From NCBI GenBank assembly GCA_035222895.1, contig JAVYIG010001044.1, positions 1-64,000 of the forward strand: a stretch of 64,000 nt of DNA, given 5' to 3'. A program made the translations under genes and the position numbers. The first letter of the stretch is position 1; each line of letters opens with the position of its first letter. The notes under the pieces were generated by a model. It searched no databases, was not told where the DNA came from, and worked only from the letters and a program-made list of their open reading frames with translations. This stretch comes from Strongylocentrotus droebachiensis. Taxonomy: Eukaryota > Echinodermata > Echinoidea > Camarodonta > Strongylocentrotidae. Below are positions 48,209-58,542 of this stretch, one piece after another.

Positions 48209-48251
48209 ATCACCTGACGAAGTATTGCAGTAGCATACGAAACGTCGTGAT
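48209..48251 (+). ncRNA. Hammerhead ribozyme motif in 5' pseudo-LTR
   Basis: AUCAC-CUGACGA-A-GUAU(UGCAGUAGC)AUAC-GAAA-CGUC-GUGAU: helix I is AUCAC/GUGAU (5 bp), helix II GUAU/AUAC (4 bp, 9-nt loop), core boxes CUGANGA and GAAA, cleavage expected after GUC at 48246. Helix III is vestigial, with a self-complementary ACGU, as in the minimal or dimeric type I hammerheads known from Penelope-like elements. One extra A follows the CUGANGA box. Confidence 0.8.
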
Positions 48252-48328
48252 CTATTAGATTCCTTATTGACCACATTGCGAGACAAACGAATATCACTAG
48301 CGATATTATTTTCGATACTATATCCGCA

Positions 48329-50779
48329 ATGAGTAATATATTTAGCATTATTGATCGAACATACGGGCGCCCTGCCCTGAAACTGATGCGTAGATATGAA
48401 CGTTGTAGCAAGAAGGTGGCCCGGTTCACCAATCACTTAACCTTTTTGGTTCGTTGCATTAAAGCATCCGTGGTCCCCAATGACCTACGGATTAAACCCC
48501 CGATGCGTACCATGGGGGCAAAGAAGGCAGCTGAAACGGCATCCCGTCGTTTCTTAAAAGAACGGATTTTTCTAACCAGACGCACTCTTGGCTCGGCCAA
48601 GACCGAATATGAAACTTTGAAGGCCGAAGTCATATCGAACTTAGTCCCCCAACATAGCGATGAGATAGTGAAGGTTAATGAAGATATCTACCGAGATATC
48701 TTCATGAAATGTAAAACGAGACAACAAACGAAATTTGATAAACTTACACAGCCAAAGTCGAGCAGGACGGTGCCCTCATTAGCGAATGAGGAGAAGTGGG
48801 TTATTAACCTATCCTCTAGAACGATCACTTCTTCGGAAGAAGAGATTCTTAAGAAAGGCCTCGGCTTTGCCGTCTCCCCTAGACGGATTCCAGCTACCGA
48901 AATAATTGCGAAAGTTGAGACAGCGGTCAAGTATCTTGATGCGGAGTCGGCCGACGCCGCCCGCAGAGATGTAGACAACATCCTACAAAGAGCACGCCCC
49001 CCTAAACACAACATTTCGAAAGAAATGCACACCGCTCTCAAAACTTTGAAGGCTGATGATAGTATTACTATTCTTCCAGCCGACAAAGGTCGTGCCACAA
49101 TCATTCTAGACACCACAATATACCATGAGAAATTGACCGACTTATTGGAGTCTGGTCCGTATCGTGTATTAAAGAAAGATCCCACGGATCGTTTGGCTCG
49201 CAAGCTTACCAACACCTTGCTGAACCTAAAGAAAGACAATGTGATGGATGAACCGACCTATCGTAGACTGAAACCCACACAAAAGCAACCTCCTAGAATA
49301 TACGGGTTACCCAAGATACACAAACCCACAGTACCATTACGACCTATAGTGTCATGCATAGGCTCCTTTGCCTATAACCTCTCAAAGTACCTAGCTGAAA
49401 TTCTTTCTCCGCTCACCGGTTTGACTGAATATACGATTCCCAATTCGAGTGGTTTTGCAGAGTTCATAGCAGAGCAAACCATCGGTACTCAAGAACGCAT
49501 GGTTTCGTTTGACGTAGTTTCACTCTTCACCAATGTACCGATTGAGGGCGCATGCAATGCTACATTGCAACGCTTACAATCAGACAGCAATTTGTCTACC
49601 CGGACCGCACTCTCACCGGAACAACTCACTCAACTCCTCGAGTTTGTTCTACGATCCACATATTTTCTGTATAAAGGTTCATACTATGAACAGACAGAAG
49701 GGGCAGCCATGGGCAGTCCAGTCTCGGCTGTTGTGGCCAACCTATACATGGAGAGTTTCGAAGAAGAAGCGTTGGACACATGTCCCCTCTCTTGCTTGCC
49801 TCGTGTTTGGAAGAGATACGTAGATGACACCTTCATCATAGTTCCCATCTCTGAAACAGATAAGCTACTTAAACACATGAATAGCCTTGAACCAACCATC
49901 CAGTTCACATCAGAGATAGAGTGTGAAGGGAAGATAGCATTCTTAGACACTCTAGTTCATAGACACGACAACCATAGGCTCTCCACCTCAGTCTATAGGA
50001 AGCCTACCCACACAGACCAGTACATAGCGTTTGACTCTCACCATCCCATATCGGTGAAGAGAGGTCTAGTGAAATGTCTATTTGACAGAGCTTCACGCAT
50101 TGTGACAAGTCCACAACAGCCATGCACAGAACGGACCCGTGTTCGCAGTGCCCTGAGTCTCAACGGTTACCCACGCCGTTTTATACACAATACCAAGAAT
50201 AGATCGTCGGAACCCAGGGATCAGAAGGTATACAAGACTTTTACAGTCTTGCCGTACATTGATGGGGTCTCCCAACAACTCAAGCGCCGCCTAGAGAGCC
50301 ATGGCATTCGAACGGTTTTCAGATCAGATACCACCCTACGTCAACAACTTACACGCCCCAAGGATCCAATTCCTCCACATAGACGGGACGGCATTGTGTA
50401 CAACATCCCTTGTAAAGGATGTGATAGATCCTACATCGGTGAAACTGCCCGTCCGATAAAAGAAAGAATCACTGAGCATAAGAGGGACGTCAGACTCCGT
50501 CGAACTGACAACTCAGCCGTAGCCGAACATGCTTGGGACAACCAGCATCAACCAGACTGGGACGGGGTTCAGTGCCTTTCCCAAGAACGGCATTGGTATA
50601 CACGGAGGGTAAAAGAAGCTATCAATATCCGTCTCAATCCTAATAATTTCAACAGAGACAACGGGATCGATATCCCCGAATTTTGGATGCGGACGATACG
50701 CCGCCATGACACTCGCCGTCCTGCCAGCCAACAACGGTCGATTCCATTCAGCAGACGGCCCGAGCCAGCGGCCCGTTGA
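48329..50779 (+). CDS. Penelope-like reverse transcriptase with GIY-YIG endonuclease
   Basis: 816 residues in one open frame. Reverse-transcriptase landmarks in order: YGLPKIHK (325-332, the PLE 'LPK' region), motif A SFDVVSLFTNVP (393-404), motif B GAAMGSPVSAVVANL (458-472), motif C YVDDTF (497-502) with catalytic Asp pair. A C-terminal GIY-YIG nuclease follows: GIVYNIPCKGC (688-698), SYIGETARPIKERITEHK (701-718), with the linker cysteines of the canonical Penelope/Neptune group. The enzyme would nick target DNA and copy its RNA in the nucleus. The chosen ATG lies 82 nt after the predicted ribozyme cleavage point. The N-terminal 300 residues are basic and helical-looking. Confidence 0.95.
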   Translation: MSNIFSIIDRTYGRPALKLMRRYERCSKKVARFTNHLTFLVRCIKASVVPNDLRIKPPMRTMGAKKAAETASRRFLKERIFLTRRTLGSAKTEYETLKAEVISNLVPQHSDEIVKVNEDIYRDIFMKCKTRQQTKFDKLTQPKSSRTVPSLANEEKWVINLSSRTITSSEEEILKKGLGFAVSPRRIPATEIIAKVETAVKYLDAESADAARRDVDNILQRARPPKHNISKEMHTALKTLKADDSITILPADKGRATIILDTTIYHEKLTDLLESGPYRVLKKDPTDRLARKLTNTLLNLKKDNVMDEPTYRRLKPTQKQPPRIYGLPKIHKPTVPLRPIVSCIGSFAYNLSKYLAEILSPLTGLTEYTIPNSSGFAEFIAEQTIGTQERMVSFDVVSLFTNVPIEGACNATLQRLQSDSNLSTRTALSPEQLTQLLEFVLRSTYFLYKGSYYEQTEGAAMGSPVSAVVANLYMESFEEEALDTCPLSCLPRVWKRYVDDTFIIVPISETDKLLKHMNSLEPTIQFTSEIECEGKIAFLDTLVHRHDNHRLSTSVYRKPTHTDQYIAFDSHHPISVKRGLVKCLFDRASRIVTSPQQPCTERTRVRSALSLNGYPRRFIHNTKNRSSEPRDQKVYKTFTVLPYIDGVSQQLKRRLESHGIRTVFRSDTTLRQQLTRPKDPIPPHRRDGIVYNIPCKGCDRSYIGETARPIKERITEHKRDVRLRRTDNSAVAEHAWDNQHQPDWDGVQCLSQERHWYTRRVKEAINIRLNPNNFNRDNGIDIPEFWMRTIRRHDTRRPASQQRSIPFSRRPEPAAR

Positions 50780-51089
50780 TTGGTCGAGTACCGTATGCGT
50801 CGGCCAATAGGCCTGGTGCATCAGCCGAACCAGCGGCCGAACCAGCGGCCTTGGTGATTGGTCGATCACCGTGTGCGTCGACCAATAGGCATTGGGCGTT
50901 ATTGTTCCAATTATCGATCGAATTTTAGACCGCTTTACGGTCCTCCCGTAAAGTATAAAAGACCCTTGCTTACAACAGTTTTTATCACCTGACGAAGTAT
51001 TGCAGTAGCATACGAAACGTCGTGATCTATTAGATTCCTTATTGACCACATTGCGAGACAAACGAATATCACTAGCGATATTATTTTCG
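50112..51089 (+). repeat. 3' pseudo-LTR of the Penelope-like element
   Basis: Holds the end of the ORF, the same CCAAT/TATA block and the third hammerhead motif, and ends TTATTTTCG directly against the right target duplication. Confidence 0.9.
50984..51026 (+). ncRNA. Hammerhead ribozyme motif in 3' pseudo-LTR
   Basis: Identical to the motif at 48209-48251, 2775 nt downstream; cleavage expected at 51021/51022. Confidence 0.8.
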
Positions 51090-51438
51090 ATATATAATGT
51101 TATAAAGATAAATAAAGATAAATATAAATATATGAATAGATAGATATGTAAGATCGGGAGAAAGATAGGTTGATACAGGCGCGTACGCAGGGGGGGGGGG
51201 GGGGGTTGGGGGTCTAACCCCCTCATTTTTTGTTTATGTGTGTGTTTTGGAGGAACCCCCCTCCGCCCCTCAAACAAATTTAATTAAATAAAAGTGTGTG
51301 TGTGCTAAAGGGTGACCTTACCCCCCCCCCCCCCTCCCCAACTGAACGAAATATCGGTCTGCCAAATTTTCAAATTTCCGGGACAAAAAAAAAAGTTCAA
51401 TGCTCGGCCCATTGAATAGCCAGACAGATATAGAGGAT

Positions 51439-51755
51439 GGAAAGCTTGGGAGAGGGGTAAAGGAACATGAAAGCTTGGGAGAGGGGTAAAGGAACATGAA
51501 AGCTTGGGAGAGGGGTAAAGGAACATGAAAGCTTGGGAGAGGGGTAAAGGAACATGAAAGCTTGGGAGAGGGGTAAAGGAACATGAAAGCTTGGGAGAGG
51601 GGTAAAGGAACATGAAAGCTTGGAAGAGGGGTATGAGGAACATGAAAGCTTGGGAGAGGGGTAAAGGAACATGAAAGCTTGGGAGAGGGGTAAAGGAACA
51701 TTAAAGCTTGGAAGAGGGGTAAAGGAACATTAAAGCTTGGGAGAGGGATAAATTC
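51439..51755. repeat. 29-bp minisatellite, about eleven units
   Basis: Unit GAAAGCTTGGGAGAGGGG + TAAAGGAACAT, eleven near-identical copies; one unit has TATGAGG in place of TAAAGG. Open frames on the minus strand through it are repeat artefacts (29 is not a multiple of 3, so the frame cycles). Confidence 0.93.
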
Positions 51756-52185
51756 AGAACATGACAAGATTATAGGACCCAATCCACACACTCCCCTATA
51801 ATCACTGGCATCGTTGATTATCGTTTCATTCATGCACCTCATGAACTCCCTGATATTTGCATTATTTTATATTGGCGTCCACAGAAAATACATCATGGAC
51901 ATTTTTTTTTTAACTTACAAAATTATTCATATTATGGAGCAGAGGAGGGGAGAGAGATGGAGAAGGGGAGAGAGAGAGGAAGGGGAGAGAGAGATTTAAA
52001 AAAAAAAGATTGAGAGAAGGAGGAAGCGTGGGCTGCAGAGAATAAGGCAGATTTACAACTTATTGAGAAATTAAAAACTAAACTGAATAACAACAAAAAA
52101 GAGTCTACAGAACTCGGAGTTGGAGAGATATTTCAACATAATTATTTTGCAAGTGTGCTAAATACACCATTCCCCCCCCCCCCCC

Positions 52186-52219
<34 letters not shown>

Positions 52220-54160
52220 CGTACTGATTTATATTTTTAACTATTTTTTTTTTAAAGACTTTTCCTTTTAGTTTCAGAAATTGCCCAGACAATGAAATAT
52301 TTCCACTAGATAGTTCCATGGGTGTACTTTCAGGGTCAACAAAGTATTCTTTTTAATGAGGGGGGGGGGGGGGGGGCTCCTTTATAGTCCTCCTTCTCTC
52401 AATCTTTTTTTCTTCTCCCCTTCCCCCTATTCAATCTCTGCTTCCTTTCTCTCTCTCTCTCTCTCTCTGTCATCTTCCTATTTTGTTACTCTCTGCTTCT
52501 ACTCTGCTTCTACTCTGCTTCATCTCTCTCTCTCTCTCTCAGATTAAAGAAGAAAAAAACTATAAATATTTTCAGTCTTGTATGATTGATATTCTTCTTG
52601 CATGCTCATAAAAAAAGCTTTTAATAGAAACAGTTCATTGTACTTCATTGTACATACAATAATACAAATGTATGTGAATATAAATCCTATAAATTTCAAA
52701 TAAACAAGCTGCTACTCTTTATGGTACAATAGTATACATGGTAAATGATACTTATATGATACATGGTAAACGATACAATTATATGACACCGGGGGGGGGG
52801 GGGGGAGGGGATTCATGCCACTGGTTGCTCTCACTATTGGTCTCTCAATTATGATCTTTAAAAGTAGACCAAATTACCATTTTATACATTCTTGTCTAAC
52901 CTAAGTTTCTCTTGACAATTAACTAAAAATCTTGTCAGAAGCTTTCCCTAACATAGCCACAACTAATGTTTACAATTGGTTTCAATGCCATAAGGAAGGA
53001 AAACATGCAAAAATTGAAATACATTGCTACACAGACCTGTTTGGGTGATTCACAATATCCAAAATCCAGTTTAAAATCTATACAGGTGGTGTACAACTGG
53101 AAATGAATTATCACATGATGTATTTGAACTGTCCATATAAAGGATAATTCACTGTGGTAAAAAATTAAAAAAAGTATTGCGACATCTGATATTGCTTTTA
53201 ATAAAAGAAACGTTTCTGGCCATAAATACAAGTACCGGTAGGCCTACTTTATCTACTCGACATCACAGGTTGTATACCGGTATTGCATACCGTAATTTAA
53301 GTTGACACATGCTATAGAACATAATCTCAACCTGCATCAATACTATGCCAACAAGGCTGAATAACTACAAACATAACAGACAAAATCATTTGAATATATT
53401 TCTCTGACAAGCTTGATATTTTTACATTTGATTTTTATATACTTTGATCAACTGAGGTAATATGCTACTTGAATGTGAACAAAATGACTGCATAATTCCT
53501 GCTGTATACAAGTATGTGTTTCATGTATTTATGTCATCACAATCTTCTTTCCGAATTCCATTTCCCCAAAAAGTTGATATTAAACTATACAATTTATAGT
53601 TAAAGGTGAATTTGGAAGAAAGTGATGAAAATATGCATGTTTGCTATTGTTGGAATGCTGATGACATAAGGAACACAATATATTGATTGACAGAAATGTG
53701 CATGTGTTGTTAAATTATTGTGTAATGTATCTGATTGTTATATGTGTAGTGATATGACTACAGGTGTTTATGCAAATTAATGCATACCTTCTGTGTATAC
53801 ACTGTTGATGTACTTTTATTTATATATTCATGCCCATGCATGCTCATTGAAGTGTTTACCATTGTTTAAGTCATAGCTTCCACAAGGTGCAGTGGTTGAT
53901 TTGAATATGTGTATACCATTCAGGTGTAGGTCTGCAACTAGTGCAAGGCTTCATTGTTATTTGGACACTCCAGAGTTGGGTACAGAGGTGAAGAAAAACT
54001 GTTAAGATGTTGTCTTCTGTCTAATTGAAAATCAAATATTAGCAACATCCAGACCAACTGATTTCATGATCATCAATTGCAGTTACTGAGATTTAGTGTA
54101 AGCACTTTAATCAATCAATAGTGATAAAAAAAAACATATCGGTCAAAGATTTTACATAAA
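51756..54160. other. Noncoding stretch, low complexity then unique AT-rich
   Basis: 51930-52560 is low complexity: GAGA tract, C/A runs at 52173-52217, G run at 52361-52376, CT tracts at 52449-52540. A G run lies at 52790-52807. From about 52820 to 54160 the sequence is AT-rich and unique-looking; I see no gene in it. Confidence 0.6.
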
Positions 54161-54184
54161 CTGTGGTTTTGGTTTTGTTTGCAG

Positions 54185-54405
54185 GTTCCACTTGTAATTA
54201 TAAGAGCAAAAAATACGACGAGATCCTTGTCAGATCGAAGGATCTCCATGTACTAATCAAGAAAGCCGGGGCATCAGTAATGCCTGCTGTGATCCTGCTG
54301 AATGGTGCAAATGATTTGGTCTTTGCAAAGGAAGAACTTGCAGAGTCCGGGGGCATGGGCAAAAGGAAAAATAACAAGGCACCCCTGGACTCTGCAAAAA
54401 GTTGA
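54185..54405 (+). CDS. BEN-domain-like exon fragment
   Basis: A typical acceptor (TTTTGTTTGCAG) precedes a frame reading ILVRSKDLHVLIKKAGAS ... NDLVFAKEELAESGGMGKRK ... APLDSAKS and ending TGA at 54403-54405. The FxxEELAxSxxxGKR...PLD pattern is like the start of a BEN domain as seen in many invertebrate proteins. The rest of the domain is missing. Recognition is by pattern only. Confidence 0.4.
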
Positions 54406-54499
54406 AGCAGTGCAAGATATGTAAGCATGTTCTTATTGATAAAAATAAACAAATCAGTCAAAGATTTCTTATAAACTGTGGTTTCGTTTTCTGTTTGCA

Positions 54500-54610
54500 G
54501 GTTCCACTTGATTGATAAGAAAGACAATAAGTACTGCAATATCCTTGTCAGATCCAAGGATCTACATTCCCTAAGGCAGGGGCCTCACTAATGCCTGCTG
54601 TAATCCTGTT
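54500..54610 (+). pseudogene. Second, shorter copy of the BEN-like exon
   Basis: The acceptor region and first 90 nt repeat 54110-54290 about 316 bp further on (FHLIDKKDNKYCNILVRSKD). After CCTGCTGTAATCCTG it diverges. It looks like a broken tandem duplicate. Confidence 0.55.
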
Positions 54611-55339
54611 AAACGAAGCAGTGCACCGGACTACAACTCAAGTCTTCGATCAGCACTCCACGAGCAAAACTGATCATACACAAGGCAGGGCAAGCCCTTG
54701 TCAGAGAGCGCATCGCCAACACCCGCCATCAACTCCATACCACGGAGCAAGACATCCAAACATCAGAAGTAAACCTTTCCCCAACTACTGGAACCGGCTG
54801 ATCTTCGTAAATGCCAGGCCTTCAACACCTCTACAGCTGGGAAAACTTTCAAGTCAACCTGACAGAAGCAGATCGTCAAATTCAACAAACTTCTAGCCAA
54901 CAGCCAGAAACCAACCAACCAGACTACACCAGCCAGCACCAAGGACACCGTTATTGTGATGTACACATATTATATATATATTTACTAACATGGGATAAGT
55001 ACTATTTTGAAAAGGATTGTATCATGTAAATCATGAATTGAATCAATGTATAACTGGATACATTAGTTGACAGAATTGCATTGATTCTTCCAAAGTTAAT
55101 TATATAAATCAAGAGGCAAACCCTCATTCTTTCCTTTATTTAATCTAATGAGGAACGAGCTTGTTAGACTTTGGTTATACATATATAAATTTATCTTTCC
55201 CTCTGTTAAGGAATGTTTTATTATAAGAGTTCTGTTTATTATGCTCTTTTACTAGGTCTTTTACTAGGTCTTTTACTAGGGTCTTTTAATTGATGAATCT
55301 CATCAAGCTTCAAGCTATCGTTCAACTCGTTCCTGTTTC

Positions 55340-56045
55340 CTGTGTGCTGCAACGTCCTCTTCGGTGGATTGGGCCAATTTCCTGCGCGACCTATGTCGGA
55401 AATTTGTCGACGGCCTGTATTATGGAGGCACAGAAATAATGTTTCGTAGAGAGGTGGAGATCGATGAAAGTTTGTTTGGCCGTCGATGTAAATATCATAG
55501 AGGGGACCCATGCAAGAGGGGGTTCAAAAGTGTGGATCTTAGGAATGGTGGAGAGGGCCACAAAACGCATCATCCTCTACCCAGTCGACAAGAGAGACGA
55601 GGCTACCCTCATTCCCCTCATCGAGAGGCACGTGGAGAAGGGCACCACGATCTACACAGACGGGTGGAGAGCCTACTCGACTTTGAACGATAGAGGTTAC
55701 CGGCATTTCTCCGTGGAGCACACTCATACGTATGTGCAGGTCTACAGAGAGGTAGCGACGGGGAAGGAGAAGACCGTACACACCAATACCATAGAGGGTA
55801 GTTGGAAACACGCAAAAGATCACTTCCGGCGCATTAATGGCACCATGCAGCATCGGAAATTTCGAGGGGCACTTGAGTGAGATCCTTTGGCGTAATCGCG
55901 TGGCGGTAGCAGGAAATAATGTGATCAAAGCATTCTTATCGCTGGTCATCGAATACTACACGTTGTCATGCAAGCCATCCCTGTGTGTCCGTGATCCACT
56001 CTTCGACTCCTGGTCGGCACAACACAAGCAAGACAAGGTCATCAA
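55340..56045 (+). pseudogene. Merlin (ISXO2/IS1016-like) DNA transposase, decayed
   Basis: Pieces in three frames follow the family order: VEIDESLFGRR (first Asp), then KVWILGMVERATKRIILYPV, TTIYTDGWRAYSTLN (second Asp), HTNTIEGSWKHAKDHFRR (third acidic position) and EILWRNR. At least two frameshifts separate them, near 55490 and 55855, so it cannot make a full transposase. Such enzymes cut and paste DNA with a DDE-type active site. The C-terminal part runs without a gap into the DUF3987-like tail at 56046. Confidence 0.85.
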
Positions 56046-56290
56046 CGTACATTGAACAGATAAAAGCGGCTGTACGCGATGGGGTGCCACCGCCACAGAC
56101 CAAGAAGTTAAATTTGGTGGTGCGAGTTGCACCAGTCATTCACGTCCTATCTCACGTCATAGGAAACATGCTGGACAAGGTTGAGCCTACCCTGCCTCCA
56201 AAGGCCATCATGAAGACATCTTTGGATGCTGCCATAAAGTTTGTGGAATTTTGTGAGAGCCAAAAGGAGACATACTTGTGTGTAAGTATA
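56046..56290 (+). pseudogene. DUF3987-like module, copy A (C-terminal tail only)
   Basis: Encodes YIEQIKAAVRDGVPPPQTKK, VVRVAPVIHVLSHVIGNML and DAAIKFVEFCESQKETYLC, the C-terminal part of the module seen complete at 60048-61140. Nothing N-terminal to it is present; Merlin sequence abuts it. Confidence 0.75.
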
Positions 56291-56439
56291 TGAAATATTT
56301 GTACATTCCAGAAGGCAAATGTAATAATGAAGTTTGTTTTATAATGTAGTATACCGGTAGGTGCATGTTCATGTAATTGCCTGCATCTTAGTGTAAATTT
56401 ACTTTTTGTGAGGTTTATCTTCGTTGTACTTCTTTTTTT

Positions 56440-56613
56440 AATCTTTTAATCCACAAGGCAGACAAGTCCGACTTTGTACTACGTAAGAATAAAGATAAGG
56501 AAGGGGTATGGAGGGATATTGAGATTGATCGACCGGAAGTAGTTGCAGCATACAATAAGTACATGGGGGGTGCTGTAAAATGTTTTGCTTTGGCCATTGT
56601 ACATATTTTATGA
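56440..56613 (+). pseudogene. piggyBac transposase C-terminal remnant, copy 1
   Basis: HKADKSDFVLRKNKDKEG and EIDRPEVVAAYNKYMGGA match the conserved piggyBac/PGBD stretch that precedes '...YNKYMGGVDRSD'; it then runs to a stop. Only about 55 residues remain. Confidence 0.75.
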
Positions 56614-56718
56614 AGGCGAACTTTGTTAAGCTCTTAAAGTTTTATCAAGATTCTCATACCTAGTTCTTGAGTGTTTTATTATTCATTATTGGCTGTTGTT
56701 TTCGTTTCCTTCATAAAG

Positions 56719-57800
56719 ATGTCACGAATGAGCACCGTGAAAAAACAGGACCTGGTCCAATCTTTACTCAAGGTTGAGAACAACACCCTTCCAGTACGAC
56801 AAGCTGAGGCCCAAGCCTATCGGCCAATACCTCAACCGTCAGGCAACCAGCATCCGCTCATGTGAGGGATACCTTTTCGATAGTTTGATAGCGTCCACTG
56901 CTTTTTATCTTGAAAGAAAAGTGTCATGTTATGTATAATGGAATTGCAAACAAAACAAATCTCTACGTTCCGTTTGTTTGCCCCCCTTCGACTAGGAAAA
57001 GTCAGGCCATCAACACTGCCTTCCTGGATCCTATAAACACTGTAGTTACCGCGAGAGATGGGATGCCAGTTGTGATTGGGAAGTCTACATCAGCAGGACT
57101 TATACAAAAACTGAGTGAAGGATCCCAAATTATCGTGTCTGGGGAGATATATGATGTGCTCAACAAGATGGTAAAAAATGGAGACACCGCTTCAGGTGAT
57201 ATAAGCCAACTGTCTCAACTGTTCTCTGGTGAGAAAGTCTCAGTCAACTTTGCAACCCAGAAGGCAAGAGACATTCCACACGACAGGACCTTCTGCATTC
57301 TGGGGGCTATACAGCCAGCTCCACTAGCAGCCTTACTTACCAGTCTGGATACTGGGAACGGGTTCATCGAATGACTTTTAATCAACTTTCCGGATTGCAT
57401 AAGGCCCACCCCTACAGCAACCAAGAATGCTAGCGAGGCAATGGTCAACCTCCCAACCCTGAGCCAAGTACTTGACACAATTGAACAACTGCATGCAAAT
57501 GGACATGAATACATTTTTGATGAGAGGGCCGAGGAAGAGGTGGACAATATCGACGAAACGTACATTGGACAGATAAATGCGGCTGTACGCGATGGGGTGC
57601 CACCGCCACAGACCAAGAGGTTGGATTTGGTGGTGCGAGTTGCACCGGTCATTCACATATTATCTCACGTCATAGGAAACATACTAGACAAGGTTGAGCC
57701 TACCCTGTACCCAAGGGCCATCATGAAGATATCCTTAGATGCTGCCATCAAGTTCGTGGAGTTTGGCGAGAGTCAAAAGGAGACATACTTGTGTGTAAGT
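56719..57800 (+). pseudogene. DUF3987-like P-loop ATPase module, copy B
   Basis: N-terminal MSRMSTVKKQDLVQSLLKVE, then NKTNLYVPFVCPPSTRKSQA where copy E has the Walker A GPPSTGKS, then SGEIYDVLNKMVKNGD, LSQLFSGEKVSVNFATQKAR, CILGAIQPAPLAALLTSL and the tail PQTKRLDLVVRVAPVIHI. The P-loop glycine and lysine context is altered, so ATPase activity is unlikely. The frame is interrupted in more than one place. Downstream flank 57800-57957 matches that of copy E. Confidence 0.7.
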
Positions 57801-57957
57801 ATATTAAATCTTTGTAAATTACAGAAGGCAAATTTAATAACGTTTAAGATATTTTAAATAAATGATGTCCAAATCATAGAAGACATTATCAAATTACTGT
57901 AATTTGAACATTATAATTCTTGTTGGTAGGATTGAAGTTTACATGGAAGAGATATCC

Positions 57958-58542
57958 ACTCACTCAGCTTTGGATGCAACGAGACCTGAGGCACGTTGGC
58001 CATAGAGGGCGGCAGCTTGCTTCTGTGGTGATCAAGCGACCGGGAACGAGGGGAGAAACCTCTCGGCGTGTGCCTGTTGGAGTCTTTGAAAACTCTGGAC
58101 ATGTGGTCCTCCAGAATACTGTTGGGGTCATCCTCCACAAAATCGTGGACGGGGAATATTTGGGTGCCAGGCGGCCTCATGATCGTTGAAGACGGTGTTT
58201 CGCTCTCGTGCTCCTCCTCCTCAACTTTGCAGAATTTTGCAGCTAGTCTTTCCTTTGCTTCTCTCTCTTGCAGAACCTTCTCCAGCTTCTCAGTCAGCTT
58301 CTTAGCAAACTCTACGGGATCGGTAGGAGGTAGCTCTCTTGGATGTGCACGTGGGCAGGGAAGATGCGTCATGACTTTGCCATTCTGTCTGATGTTATAC
58401 TTCACGTTCCTTTTCTGTCTTCTCTTCTGCTGCTGCCTCGACCACACTGGAAAACCATCCACACTAGAGTGTGATAATTCATGTAGTGAGATGAAGTAAT
58501 ACATGACGAAGAAGAAGAAAAAAAATCTAGCGATATTTTGTA
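57958..58542 (-). pseudogene. Axin fragment (GSK3- and beta-catenin-binding region)
   Basis: On the minus strand an open frame reads SSVDGFPVWSRQQQKRR, KYNIRQNGKVMTHLPCPRA, PTDPVEFAKKLTEKLEKVLQ, EDDPNSILEDHMSRVFKD, SPRSRSLDHHRSKLPP. This follows Axin from the end of its SLTDSSVDG segment through the GSK3-binding helix (VEFAxxLxxRLExV) to the beta-catenin-binding helix (NPESILDEHVQRVL). An acceptor-like CACTCTAG precedes the start near 58472, and a GTGAGT donor-like site lies at the other end (about 57967), where homology to the mobile-element flank begins. The 165 or so codons carry no stop. Axin scaffolds the beta-catenin destruction complex in Wnt signalling. The RGS and DIX domains are absent from the window. 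It may be a captured exon or a true exon of a gene extending outside. Confidence 0.8.

Larger units (their letters stand above)
47337..48314 (+). repeat. Direct 5' pseudo-LTR of the Penelope-like element
   Basis: Direct repeat of 50112-51089. It contains the C-terminal coding part (nuclease), then several ATTGG/CCAAT boxes (48003-48150), an inverted CTTTACGG/CCGTAAAG, a TATA box at 48179 and the hammerhead motif. Confidence 0.92.
46299..51089 (+). mobile_element. Penelope-like retroelement, complex full-length insertion
   Basis: Layout: an inverted partial copy (46299-47338), a direct partial copy (47337-48314) and a full unit with ORF and 3' terminal repeat (48315-51089). Direct terminal repeats 47337-48314 and 50112-51089 are offset by 2775 bp and look identical by eye, as does the inverted arm. 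The 12-bp ATATATAATGTT flanks both ends (46287-46298 and 51090-51101), a clean target duplication. Penelope-like elements are known for such tandem and inverted 'pseudo-LTR' arrangements. No breaks were seen and the repeats have not diverged, so the insertion is very young. Confidence 0.93.

Noticed and set aside
48688-49239. 183-residue minus-strand frame
   Set aside because: Antisense of the reverse-transcriptase ORF; no family match.
51305-51842. Minus-strand frames of 91-174 residues with repeated PSFHVPLPLS
   Set aside because: Translation of the 29-bp minisatellite in several frames.
54596-54990. Protein fragment with KALVRERIANTRHQ-like reading
   Set aside because: Short, frame-switching and not tied to a family I can name.
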